Assembly: GCA_900770395.1 (NCBI GenBank) | Contig: CAAGKM010000015.1 | Coordinates: 1-64,000, forward strand | DNA from: an uncultured Prevotella sp. | GTDB taxonomy: Bacteria > Bacteroidota > Bacteroidia > Bacteroidales > Bacteroidaceae | Reading direction: 5' to 3' | DNA: 64,000 bases | In this document: one piece after another, positions 18,301 through 25,977 of the stretch | How the letters are laid out: every line of letters begins with the position of its first letter | Position numbering within the stretch: the first letter of the stretch is position 1 | Made by a program: the position numbers and the translations under genes | Notes under the pieces: model-generated | What the model saw: the letters and a program-made list of their open reading frames with translations, nothing else | What the model was told of the DNA's origin: nothing | Database searches by the model: none

Positions 18301-19319
18301 CTCCAATTTTGAAAAAGTGATTTCTGCCGGTTAGATAGGAATATTCCTTTATTGGAACAACTGAGCCACAAGTTGTTATCCTTATCCTCGAAGATATAAT
18401 TGATAGATGAGTTATTTATTTTGAATTGTCCTGCCGAGAAATCTGTCTTCACTCCTGTATATTGATGTTTCCCGACACAAATCACTCCATTACCCTTGGT
18501 ACCAATCAGGAGAGTGCCTGCATGAAGAATTTTGGCACTACTCAACGGGATGGTTTCATCTTCAGGTAATAGTATTGAGGCTTTTGCAATCTTTCTGTTT
18601 TTCCTGTTATAAACCATAATACCTTTTTGACAAATCACATACAAAGAAACAGAGTCACGTTCTGCAAAAGCAACTGGAATACCGCAGCTGGTCTCTATCT
18701 GTTGATGCGACACAGCCTTGTTGCCATTTATATTGAATACATAAAAGCAATTGTCATTGGCTGAAGCATAAAGCCTTCCATAACTGTCAAGAAACATTTG
18801 ACTGAAGAAACCGTCTGAATTGGCATTGAACGAAACGGCAGGCTTGATTACATCGCTGCCGTGCTGCAGTATAAAAAGACCAAAGCCCGCTGTTCCAAAG
18901 AAAATATCGCCGTCCTTATTTTCGACAATGGCACTCACACGCGGAGTAATGTCCTTAGGAAAGTGATATCTGGTAAATCTTTCCGTAGCATAGTTATAGC
19001 GAGCCAATCCTGCCCCCAAACCAATCCATAGTCGCCCTTTACTGTCTGGAAGAATACTGGCGATCTGATTGCTGGCGATGCTGGTTGTATCTTTACGGCT
19101 GTGCATATAATTGATGAAGTGATAGCCATCAAAACGATTCAGGCCGAAATCCGTTCCAATCCAAATATAGCCATACCTATCTTGACAGATATTGCGCACG
19201 CTGCTGCTTGACAATTGCTGTGAGGTGTACAGACGGCCATCTTTAGCATGTGCCGTCATTGTAAACAGCCCATATATGGTTAAAATTATAGACTTGATAT
19301 AAAGTTCTTTAAAATACAT
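15378..19319 (-). CDS. Hybrid two-component system regulator (HTCS)
   Basis: A 1313-residue one-protein sensor and transcription factor of the type that senses oligosaccharides in the periplasm and activates polysaccharide utilisation genes. In order: signal peptide; two seven-bladed reg_prop beta-propellers (SVRNICQDRYGYIWIGTDFG and ~13 further blades) to ~690; Y_Y_Y domain; membrane helix (WAWLIYSLIAVLIIILTI); HisKA with the phosphoacceptor His in NATHDIRSPLTL; HATPase with SNLLSNAFKYT, DNGLGIK and GTGIGLNLSRS; receiver with MVVDDD and phosphoacceptor Asp in VISDVMMPVMDG; and a C-terminal AraC HTH (QVAYSVGFTDANYFSTHFKK). All key residues are present. It lies directly upstream of, and on the same strand as, the GH43-GH43-DUF1080-GH3 unit, which is therefore its likely regulon. 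Confidence 0.95.
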   Translation of the reverse strand: MYFKELYIKSIILTIYGLFTMTAHAKDGRLYTSQQLSSSSVRNICQDRYGYIWIGTDFGLNRFDGYHFINYMHSRKDTTSIASNQIASILPDSKGRLWIGLGAGLARYNYATERFTRYHFPKDITPRVSAIVENKDGDIFFGTAGFGLFILQHGSDVIKPAVSFNANSDGFFSQMFLDSYGRLYASANDNCFYVFNINGNKAVSHQQIETSCGIPVAFAERDSVSLYVICQKGIMVYNRKNRKIAKASILLPEDETIPLSSAKILHAGTLLIGTKGNGVICVGKHQYTGVKTDFSAGQFKINNSSINYIFEDKDNNLWLSCSNKGIFLSNRQKSLFQNWSFSAQGQYIGNHVASIADDGLGGAWCAVREGSIYHFDSYGKITQKTDAPKGIGVLFRDPLERLWIGAGNSLYRFDPQTGHYLLEKTFTGSSIGYITGSSDGRLFVSVFGNGFYEYDPESGSTKSFSINTESKHGRLANDWVGSMLIDKEGLLWLSTSYGLSCMDISNYRFDTMGLKPLLQGLSCGPLCELEDGNIAVGTTEGLYLVNRHKKEAMPFPNAEILENSDICGIVCDNQGDLWISTTCGIWHYVSSKKCFISHIYGNGLVTREYAAGAVIHYSNGKTAFGHGDGITVFQPSDIKSTNMQTGQVFLTRFVCDGHPIDCHQSDFSIAYDKNTVQMEFSTMDFQDADHINFQYRINEGTWISTGEGVNTVTFSEMKPDIYRIEVRAERNGVYSEKMCRLTVRVLPPWYASTWAWLIYSLIAVLIIILTIRGYMRRKRAEMDEEKMKFLINATHDIRSPLTLIVGPLQKLKAEKLNELKSLEEFHDFNTSILQPSIKTMEHNAQRLMLLVNQILDNRKIDKQQMHLHCKETNLVEFVGRVCNLFKYNAEQRDITFTFEYENSNLTAWIDRTQFDKVVSNLLSNAFKYTFDGGEVLVRLSQEHHKTGERAVLAVIDNGLGIKDDKPERLFERFYQGKANINLGIQGTGIGLNLSRSIVQMHGGIITASNRHDRQQGAVFTVSLPLGNKHLKHEEIVKEDNTRDFPVTPNAKKKNNRNFRIMVVDDDREVANYLIAELSAWYKFDYHANGKDALKTLLTTPNRYNLVISDVMMPVMDGIELLSQIKKNPLVNNLPVILLTSRTEIENKLEGLKYGADAYIAKPFVIEEVHIQIDNLLANVHRLRGKFSGAQSQDDKVRKIEVKGNDEALMERIMKSVNTHMQDPEYDVEALAQDIGVSRSQLHRKMKEMTGISTGQFLRNLRMEQAARLLREGKIDVAQVAYSVGFTDANYFSTHFKKHFGVPPTEYVEQSNHP

Positions 19320-19375
19320 GCAATTAACTGGATCTCATTAATATATATCAAAGCTCTTTCATTGTATCATTATAT

Positions 19376-20434
19376 TCATATTTGGGATTCTACCTCAGTT
19401 TCTGAACGAAGAGGGAATTCTTTACCAAAAGCCTCTACTTCATCTGCTACCACTTTCTTTAATTCTTCTTGCGGAACTATCAGTTGATAATCTGCCACAC
19501 CAATGGGTTTCCCCATTTCTTCTAATGCCAGTTCTACTTCCACACGGTCTTTCTCAGCGCATAGAATAATGCCGATAGAACGATTCTCATCTTTCCTACG
19601 CTCCAAACGGTCAAGCAATGACAGGTAGTAGTTCATCTTGCCTGCATATTCCGGCTTAAACTCGCCAATCTTCAGGTCAATGGCTACGAGACAATGCAGG
19701 CCACGATGGAAGAAAAGCATATCTACCTTACTCCGCTTTCCGTTGTATTCGAGCACATACTGGTTGCCGATATAAGTGAAGCCCTTGCCAAGTTCCAAAA
19801 GGAACTGCTTTACCTTCTCTACCAATCGAGTCTCAAGTTCTGTTTCCAATATAGGGTCTTTAACTCCAAGGAAGCCAAGGTTATAACCGCTTCTGAACAC
19901 TTCATTAGCAAACATCGCCTGTGTAGCAGGCAGAGTCTGTTCAAAATTATTATCAGAAGGGGTGTCCTTCCTCATGTGCATTTTCAGAGATATGGCACTG
20001 GATAGAAGTTCACGGTTCCAGCCTTTTGATGTTATTTCCTGTGCATAGTATAATATGGCATTGTCATCTTCATCGAACTTGCGCATCAAGGTCAGTATAT
20101 GTCCCCATGGTATAACTGCGACAGCCTGTCGCAGTTTTGATTCGCTGTTGCAGAAACGTTCGTAGAATTTCTTCATATCCCACAGGTTTCTGGGAGAAAC
20201 ACCCATCTGAGGATAGCGTTGCTTCAAGTCATAGGACAGGCGATTGACGACACCGCTTCCATGCTTGCTCTCGACTTTTCTGTCGTGAAGCAATTTCCCT
20301 ATTTCCCAATGAGCAGTACCGATGGCAGAACTTACTGCTGTTGCCACCATTGCTCTTGTTCGGTCAATAACTGCGACAGCCTGTCGCAGAATTGCGCCAT
20401 ACTCTGATTCTTGGATTTGTGTAATATCTGTCAT
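19376..20434 (-). CDS. YhcG/DUF1016-family PD-(D/E)XK nuclease
   Basis: A 352-residue protein with the DUF1016 N-terminal helical domain (TAHWEIGKLLHDRK, MGVSPRNLWDMKKFYERF, IPWGHILTLM) and the C-terminal PD-(D/E)XK fold (VDMLFFHRGLHCLVAIDLKI, with Asp and Asp-x-Lys metal ligands, then GKMNYYLSLLD). Family members are putative structure-selective nucleases often found near restriction-modification and defence genes. It begins 4 bp after the stop of a small HTH gene on the same strand, an operon arrangement. Odd: the coding sequence contains two copies of a 19-bp palindrome (20116-20134 and 20371-20389), both translated as LRQAVAVI. No restriction-modification genes are nearby. Confidence 0.88.
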   Translation of the reverse strand: MTDITQIQESEYGAILRQAVAVIDRTRAMVATAVSSAIGTAHWEIGKLLHDRKVESKHGSGVVNRLSYDLKQRYPQMGVSPRNLWDMKKFYERFCNSESKLRQAVAVIPWGHILTLMRKFDEDDNAILYYAQEITSKGWNRELLSSAISLKMHMRKDTPSDNNFEQTLPATQAMFANEVFRSGYNLGFLGVKDPILETELETRLVEKVKQFLLELGKGFTYIGNQYVLEYNGKRSKVDMLFFHRGLHCLVAIDLKIGEFKPEYAGKMNYYLSLLDRLERRKDENRSIGIILCAEKDRVEVELALEEMGKPIGVADYQLIVPQEELKKVVADEVEAFGKEFPLRSETEVESQI

Positions 20435-20438
20435 GACA

Positions 20439-20639
20439 TCAATCTTTCCCTGTTATAAGTTCTCGCTTGTCAATATCAAGCAATGTCGCAATCTTGTCTA
20501 ATGTGTACAGGTCTGGCTGAGACACGTTGGTACACCACTTGCTTACGGTAGCCGGATTTTTCCCTAATTCCTTAGCAAGCCATTTGGCCGTCCGCTTCTT
20601 TTCAACGAGTACAACTTTGATTCGATTTAAATCTCCCAT
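20439..20639 (-). CDS. Small Xre-type HTH regulator
   Basis: A 66-residue Cro/C1-type helix-turn-helix protein: AKWLAKELGKNPATVSKWCT is the HTH and LDKIATLLDIDKRELI the family's final helices. It lies directly upstream of the YhcG-like gene with a 4-bp gap and is preceded by a TACCTTTG promoter box (20665-20672, minus strand). The pairing suggests that it represses its own operon; this is inferred. Confidence 0.82.
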   Translation of the reverse strand: MGDLNRIKVVLVEKKRTAKWLAKELGKNPATVSKWCTNVSQPDLYTLDKIATLLDIDKRELITGKD

Positions 20640-20664
20640 TTCACAAATCTATTTAATTTGAACG

Positions 20665-20672
20665 CAAAGGTA
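20665..20672 (-). promoter_or_regulatory. Promoter -7 box (TACCTTTG) of HTH-YhcG operon
   Basis: TACCTTTG on the minus strand, 25 bp before the ATG at 20639. From here to about 20940 the sequence is AT-rich and I see no gene. Confidence 0.6.
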
Positions 20673-20943
20673 TATAAAATAATCGACAATCAACAAAATT
20701 TCACCACAAAAGTTTATATATGCATTCTTTTTTCACACTTATTAAGAGGCTCTCGTCATATTTCTACACCAAATACAAACATTCAGACCATTTCTTATAA
20801 GTAATACTATCAGTATAAAACTTGCACACTTCCATGATTATTGTGGTTTACAAAAGTTAAAGTCGTTAAAATTCAGCTTTGCTTATGTCTTCAAATAAAA
20901 ACCGCTCCACTTTTCTATCGTATTAACTATAAACAACTTATAA

Positions 20944-23346
20944 CCAGCAACATCTATATACGAGCATTGTGCAAACCTTAAAAATATTACTATTCCTAAC
21001 TCAGTGACAAGTATTGACAGTGGCGCTTTTGATGACTGCAAAGGGCTGGAAGCTATAAATGTATCAGATGAGAATACCAAATATTCCTCATTGGATGGCA
21101 TTCTTTATAATAAAGATAAGTCTTCTTTGTTACGTTATCCTGAAGGGAAACAAATCTCCTCGTTTGTAATTCCTAACTCAGTGACAAGTATTGGATATTG
21201 TGCTTTTAGTGACTGCGTTGGTCTTACAGAAATAAATCTTCCAAACTCAGTGACAAGTATTGGAGGTAGTGCTTTTAGTGGCTGCACAGGTCTTGCTGAA
21301 ATAAATATCCCTAACTCAGTGACAAGTATTGGAGATTATGCTTTTGAAGGCTGCGTTGGTCTTACAGAAATAAATATTCCTAACTCAGTGACGAGTATTG
21401 GCGATTATGCTTTTGATGGCTGCACAGGGCTGGAAGCTATAAATGTAGCAGATGATAATACCAAATATTCCTCATTGGATGGCATTCTTTATAATAAAGA
21501 TAAGTCTTCTTTGTTACGTTGTCCTGAAGGGAAACAAATCTCCTCGTTTGTAATTCCTAACTTAGTGACAAGTATTGGAAAGTGTGCTTTTTATAATTGC
21601 GCTGGTCTTGCAGAAATAAATATCCCTAACTCTGTGACAAGTATTGGATGGCATGCTTTTGAAGGATGTAACAATTTACAAGATTTGTATATACTCTCAT
21701 CAACTGTTAGTTTGGGTCGGTCTTTAGGAACGTGCAACACGGTCTATGCTTACAAAAAGGTGTTGAATATGTTAGATGATGCAGAACTTCATTATAAACG
21801 AAAGATAGAGATTTGTAATTCATACTATATGCTATCTGATATACAGCACCTAAATCCATCAACTATAACTTTCCTTGTTAAAGAACTGCCAAGCAAAGGC
21901 AGCATCGGCACTTTGGTAAGAGTGGAGTGTGATGGCAAAGTGTTATCACCCAATGCATCTGGTATTTACACCCTTGCAGACCTTATATTGGAAAAGAATT
22001 ATACTATTTCTCTGGTTGTTGATGTAAATGGAACAGAAGAGACATATCAACAAATAATTAATAATTCCAAACCTCAATTTGAGTTGTCAGTAAAAGCAGA
22101 TCAGACACGTATGGAATTGTCTGTTAATTCGGAAATAATATATACTGATATTAAGGTCAAGGAAATTGGCGTTAAATGTGATGGAAAGGATTATAGTGCT
22201 GTTTCAACAATTAATTATTATGGGAAAATTACAATTTCTAATCTTGTTCCAGATAAGGGTTATTTTGTTTGTCCTTATATAATATTTGAGGATGACACAC
22301 GAATAGAGGGAAATGTTGATATATTTAGCACAAAGGGTGTGTCACCTAAAATCAAAGGCTCTTTTGATGGCCCTACAGCCTATAAAGCACATGGCAGCTA
22401 TTATTTAGGTACAGCCACACTGAAAGATGCGATATTATATTTTGATGGGAAGAAATATGAAGGAAATGATGTTTACATCACAGGCCTTAATCCCGATACG
22501 AAATATACCGTGGAATATGTTGTGACAACAAATGAGGGAAGTACGGAAACTGACAGGCAGACAATCACCACTCCTGCCCTCGAGCTTACCACTCTTCAGC
22601 CGAAAGGTGTATCAGAAAGGTGCTCCATTGTAGCTGCAACGACCAACATCTGTGACGATGAGCCAAATGTAGGTTTCCAATGGAAAAAATATGACGCTCC
22701 AGAGTCGCTCAAGCCAAGCGAGGGATATGCTGCTATCTATGACGGACAGCTTGAGGGGTATATAAAGAATCTGCAGCCGACATCATATTATAAGGTTCGC
22801 GCGTTCTATAAGTCTGCTACGGATAAATATTATTATGGTGACTGGGTGACATTTGACCCGAGCAACTTCAGCTATTTTGAACCAACAGTACACACCTATG
22901 AGGCTACAGATGTGACGAGCACGAGTGCTAAGGTTAAGGGCTACGTGCTTGCAGGAACGGACAACATCATTGAGCAGGGCTTTGAGTATTGGCCTGTAAA
23001 CATATCACAGAGCAAAGCCATGCGTGTAGTGGCTGCTGAGAATAACGTGTCTACAATATTCTGTACAGGACAAGTTATGACGGCTACCCTTACTGACTTG
23101 CAGCCAAACACCACTTATCGCTTCCGCTCTTTTGTGAAGACTGCCTCTGGTATGACATACGGTGAGGAGCAGATGCTTACCACCGCCTATGATCCTACAG
23201 GCATAGGAGGAGTGGAGACCTTCTCATCTGAAACAACCGTAATCGGTTACTACGACATTAATGGCCGCAAGCTTGATGGAATAGGTAACGGCATCACCAT
23301 TGTGCGCTATTCTAATGGCTCTGTACGCAAGGTCGTTAGAAAATAG
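20944..23346 (+). CDS. BspA-like leucine-rich repeat surface protein, 5'-truncated
   Basis: The frame opens after a TAA at 20941-20943 and starts in the middle of a leucine-rich repeat (YEHCANLKNITIPNSVTSI), with no ATG and no signal peptide; the first possible start is GTG 21004. Residues ~1-240 are BspA/LRR_5 repeats of 23 residues (IPNSVTSIG-AF-GC-GL-EIN). Three or four fibronectin-III-like modules follow (TSYYKVRAFYKS, TTYRFRSFVKT). The C-terminus YYDINGRKLDGIGNGITIV resembles the end domains of many Prevotella surface proteins. The intact gene would encode an exported adhesin-like protein; without the 5' end it is probably not exported and is likely a remnant. A 153-bp segment is duplicated within the repeats. 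Confidence 0.8.
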   Translation, partial: PATSIYEHCANLKNITIPNSVTSIDSGAFDDCKGLEAINVSDENTKYSSLDGILYNKDKSSLLRYPEGKQISSFVIPNSVTSIGYCAFSDCVGLTEINLPNSVTSIGGSAFSGCTGLAEINIPNSVTSIGDYAFEGCVGLTEINIPNSVTSIGDYAFDGCTGLEAINVADDNTKYSSLDGILYNKDKSSLLRCPEGKQISSFVIPNLVTSIGKCAFYNCAGLAEINIPNSVTSIGWHAFEGCNNLQDLYILSSTVSLGRSLGTCNTVYAYKKVLNMLDDAELHYKRKIEICNSYYMLSDIQHLNPSTITFLVKELPSKGSIGTLVRVECDGKVLSPNASGIYTLADLILEKNYTISLVVDVNGTEETYQQIINNSKPQFELSVKADQTRMELSVNSEIIYTDIKVKEIGVKCDGKDYSAVSTINYYGKITISNLVPDKGYFVCPYIIFEDDTRIEGNVDIFSTKGVSPKIKGSFDGPTAYKAHGSYYLGTATLKDAILYFDGKKYEGNDVYITGLNPDTKYTVEYVVTTNEGSTETDRQTITTPALELTTLQPKGVSERCSIVAATTNICDDEPNVGFQWKKYDAPESLKPSEGYAAIYDGQLEGYIKNLQPTSYYKVRAFYKSATDKYYYGDWVTFDPSNFSYFEPTVHTYEATDVTSTSAKVKGYVLAGTDNIIEQGFEYWPVNISQSKAMRVVAAENNVSTIFCTGQVMTATLTDLQPNTTYRFRSFVKTASGMTYGEEQMLTTAYDPTGIGGVETFSSETTVIGYYDINGRKLDGIGNGITIVRYSNGSVRKVVRK

Positions 23347-23368
23347 AAATGGTAAACTTGACCAAAAT

Positions 23369-23405
23369 GAGAGTGTGGCGGCAAATGTGCTGTTACACTC
23401 TCTTT
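23369..23405 (+). terminator. Rho-independent terminator
   Basis: GAGAGTGT (23369-23376) and ACACTCTC (23395-23402) form an 8-bp stem followed by TTT, 23 bp after the stop of the LRR gene. Confidence 0.65.
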
Positions 23406-23505
23406 GATATTATTAGATGAGCTGATGAATATTGTTTGGGCTAATCATAATTAGTCATAAACGTAATTTTTACTAATAAAATTTCGTGATTTCAAAGAAA
23501 AATAG

Positions 23506-23513
23506 TATCTTTG
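23506..23513 (+). promoter_or_regulatory. Promoter -7 box (TATCTTTG)
   Basis: TATCTTTGCA lies 28 bp before the ATG of the sigma factor gene, a strong match to the Bacteroidota -7 element. Confidence 0.7.
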
Positions 23514-23541
23514 CACCGTAATCCATAAAAACAGTGAGTTT

Positions 23542-24087
23542 ATGACAATACAAAATACAGCACGGCCACACAGACCTACCGAGAAAGAGCGGCTGGTGGA
23601 GGAAAACATGGGATTTGTTGTTGCCATGGCAAAAGAGTATGCCAACAAGGGCGTGGCATTCGACGACCTTGTAAGCGAGGGATATATAGGGCTGATAAAG
23701 GCTGCCGGGAAGTATGACGGCACCAAAGGGGCAAAGTTCACATCTTACGCCGCCAACTACGTGCGCCATAGCATGATGCAGGCATTGGGCATAAACGACT
23801 GTCCGCTGAACGACAATGCAAGCACGCGTCTGGAGAGTATGGCAAGCCGTGAGGAGGAGACCGACACTATGGCGGAGCTGGCTGCTGTGAGCGGCAATCT
23901 TGCAGATGCACTCAATGTGCTCAATGAGCGTGAACGCACCGTGATAGCCCATTGCTACGGAGTGGGCAAGCAGCTGATGACCTTTGCCGAGATAGGCGAG
24001 GAGATGGGGCTGAGCCGTGAGCGTGTGCGCCAAATCAGGAAAAAGGCTCTGCGCCATCTGCGGCAGAGAAATAGGGGACAGGAATAA
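23542..24087 (+). CDS. Small sigma-70 family RNA polymerase sigma factor
   Basis: A 181-residue sigma factor with region 2 (VEENMGFVVAMAKEYANKG, FDDLVSEGYIGLIKAAGKYD, FTSYAANYVRHSMMQAL) and region 4 (LNERERTVIAHCYGVG, TFAEIGEEMGLSRERVRQIR), but no region 1.1 or recognisable region 3. Region 2.1 to 2.4 resembles primary-type sigma factors more than ECF factors, so it is a shortened alternative sigma of the kind common in Prevotella. It has its own TATCTTTG promoter. It is followed, 36 bp on, by the small secreted protein gene and then the kinase/peptidase/PqqD genes, and could direct their transcription; that link is positional only. Confidence 0.85.
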   Translation: MTIQNTARPHRPTEKERLVEENMGFVVAMAKEYANKGVAFDDLVSEGYIGLIKAAGKYDGTKGAKFTSYAANYVRHSMMQALGINDCPLNDNASTRLESMASREEETDTMAELAAVSGNLADALNVLNERERTVIAHCYGVGKQLMTFAEIGEEMGLSRERVRQIRKKALRHLRQRNRGQE

Positions 24088-24123
24088 ATCAAAGCAACGA
24101 AACAATAAACAAAAGCAAAGATA

Positions 24124-24567
24124 ATGAAACTCGCAACAAAATGTGTGATGCTTATGATGTTCATGGCGGCTGTTATGGCATCTACTGGAGCATACGCCAA
24201 GAAAGTGAAGAAAAATCTGTATGTGTTTGGATGCTCGGCATCGTTCACCGACTCATTAGTTTATATCACTGATATACAGGTGATGGAGAATGTAGGCTAT
24301 GACACAAAGATGAAGATGCTGGCAGACAGGGACGCGTATTCCGGGCAGCTGAAGCAGTATTTCGCAGACAAGAGAAATCAGCCTCACCGCACGTGTCTTG
24401 TGATGTTTTCTGATAATGAGAAGGAAATAAACAAGAAGAGAAACAAGTTGAAGACGCTTTACACCGTGAAATCGCCTGGGAAATATGACGTGAGGTATAT
24501 CAGCAACGATGAGTTCTCGTTCACTGTGATTAAGGATGATGAGGAGGAATTGTCTGCAGGGGAATAG
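24124..24567 (+). CDS. Small exported protein, unknown
   Basis: A 147-residue protein with a clear Sec signal peptide (MKLATKCVMLMMFMAAVMAS, cleavage near AYA-KK). The mature part is basic, contains one Cys (YVFGCSASFTDSLVYITDI) and ends in an acidic tail (DDEEELSAGE). I do not recognise a family. Its 3' end overlaps the start of the HPr-kinase-like gene by 32 bp, which suggests translational coupling and a shared role. A substrate or precursor of the following maturation-type genes is one possibility, but the length and the signal peptide are not typical of RiPP precursors. Confidence 0.7.
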   Translation: MKLATKCVMLMMFMAAVMASTGAYAKKVKKNLYVFGCSASFTDSLVYITDIQVMENVGYDTKMKMLADRDAYSGQLKQYFADKRNQPHRTCLVMFSDNEKEINKKRNKLKTLYTVKSPGKYDVRYISNDEFSFTVIKDDEEELSAGE

Positions 24568-25459
24568 GCCGCGGCAGCACACTTTCAGAGTGGCAGACTT
24601 CAGGCTTGAGATTGTGTTTGACGGTACAAACGACGGAGACAATATTGGTTTGTTGCCGTCGTTTGTGCCGTTTATTGCCGAAAGCGATAACAGTGATGCT
24701 CCGCTGCTGTTCACACTCACGGTGAAAGGCTGGCTCGACGCTGTGGAGACAATCGAGGAGATAGGCAGCTTTGACACCGGCAACGGCGACATAATCGTTC
24801 ACCGCACAGCCGATGGCGGATACCGCTACAGAATAAAAAACATCTATGGTGATGTGTGCTGCGAGCTTGTGAGCTGCAGTGATTTCAGCCAGTGCCAGTG
24901 CGTATTGTCGGGCGATAGAGCCATGCGCACTCAGGGGCTCAACAATGCTCTGATGCTGATGTTCGCCTTTGCGTCGTGTCCACACGACACACTGCTGATG
25001 CATGCCTCGTGTGTGGTGGCAGGCGGCAGAGCTTATCCGTTTATCGCCCAGAGTGGTACGGGCAAAAGCACGCACAGCGGTCTGTGGCTGAAAAACATCC
25101 CCAACACCCACCTGCTCAATGATGATAATCCGATATTGAGGATTGTCAGCGACACCGTGATGATTTACGGATCGCCATGGAGTGGCAAGACTCCATGCTA
25201 CCGTCAGGAGAAATATCCTGCCGGGGCAGTGGTGAAAATCAGCCGTGCGCCCGTCAACAGTATTGAGCGGATGAATGTTGTCCGAGCCTTTGCAGCCATG
25301 CTTCCTGCATGCTCGACGATGAAAGCCGACGAGCGGATGCACGGCTTGCTCTGCCAGACAATAGGAAAAGTAATCTCACACATTCCGGTGTACACCATGC
25401 ATTGTCTGCCGGATGATGAAGCTGCAGTGATATGCCACAGACAAGTAAGCAAAATCTGA
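24536..25459 (+). CDS. HPr-kinase-like (HprK-related) protein
   Basis: A 307-residue protein related to the C-terminal domain of HPr kinase/phosphorylase. It has MHASCVV (residues 155-161), the P-loop AQSGTGKST (171-179), HLLNDDNPILRI with the conserved acidic pair, and YGSPWSGKTPC, a second motif typical of HprK-like proteins in peptide-maturation clusters. No HPr or PTS genes are nearby. HprK-like enzymes phosphorylate serine in some lasso peptides; here the linked S26-like peptidase and PqqD-like protein suggest a peptide substrate. The ATG at 24536 overlaps the previous gene; an internal start closer to VADFRLEIVF cannot be excluded. The 3' end overlaps the peptidase gene by 28 bp. Confidence 0.8.
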   Translation: MMRRNCLQGNRPRQHTFRVADFRLEIVFDGTNDGDNIGLLPSFVPFIAESDNSDAPLLFTLTVKGWLDAVETIEEIGSFDTGNGDIIVHRTADGGYRYRIKNIYGDVCCELVSCSDFSQCQCVLSGDRAMRTQGLNNALMLMFAFASCPHDTLLMHASCVVAGGRAYPFIAQSGTGKSTHSGLWLKNIPNTHLLNDDNPILRIVSDTVMIYGSPWSGKTPCYRQEKYPAGAVVKISRAPVNSIERMNVVRAFAAMLPACSTMKADERMHGLLCQTIGKVISHIPVYTMHCLPDDEAAVICHRQVSKI

Positions 25460-25911
25460 TTCTGCCCAACGACACTCTCATACCAAAACTGGTGGAGCTG
25501 ATAGGCGAGGGGCATACTGTCACGCTGACGCTGAAAGGCTATAGCATGCGCCCGTTTCTTGAGAGTGACAGAGACAAGGGTGTGTTCGACCGTGTGGATA
25601 CAAACAGTCTGAAATGTGGTGATGTGGTGCTGGCATTTCTGCCTGTTGGCATGTATGTGGTGCACCGCATAATAGATATATCGGGAGATAACGTCACTTT
25701 GCTCGGCGACGGAAATCTGACATCTGAGCATTGCACCCGTAATGACATACTGGCGATTGTCACTGGCTTCTACCGCAGAGGAAGCCAGAAAGTGTGCACC
25801 GTAGAGTCTGCCAAATGGCGCATATACTCACGGGTATGGATGGCATTGCGCCCTGTACGCCGCTATCTGCTGGCTTTCCACCGCAGGATTGTTCTGCCTC
25901 TGTCAAAGTAG
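25432..25911 (+). CDS. S24/S26-type peptidase without membrane anchor
   Basis: A 159-residue protein with the signal-peptidase fold signature: GYSMRPFL with the nucleophile Ser38, and CGDVVLAFLPVGMYVVHRII where His78 occupies the place of the general-base Lys, as in SipW/ER-type S26B enzymes, followed by LLGDGN. Unlike real signal peptidases it has no obvious N-terminal transmembrane helix; the C-terminal ~35 residues (WRIYSRVWMALRPVRRYLLA) are basic and amphipathic. It is therefore probably a cytoplasmic or peripheral leader peptidase. The gene overlaps the HprK-like gene and is followed 66 bp later by the PqqD-like gene, so it fits a peptide maturation role. Confidence 0.8.
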   Translation: MPQTSKQNLILPNDTLIPKLVELIGEGHTVTLTLKGYSMRPFLESDRDKGVFDRVDTNSLKCGDVVLAFLPVGMYVVHRIIDISGDNVTLLGDGNLTSEHCTRNDILAIVTGFYRRGSQKVCTVESAKWRIYSRVWMALRPVRRYLLAFHRRIVLPLSK

Positions 25912-25977
25912 AGTTTACACCTTTATATTATATATAGGCGTCTACAATTAGTAAAAACAACATAAAAAAGAACGACA

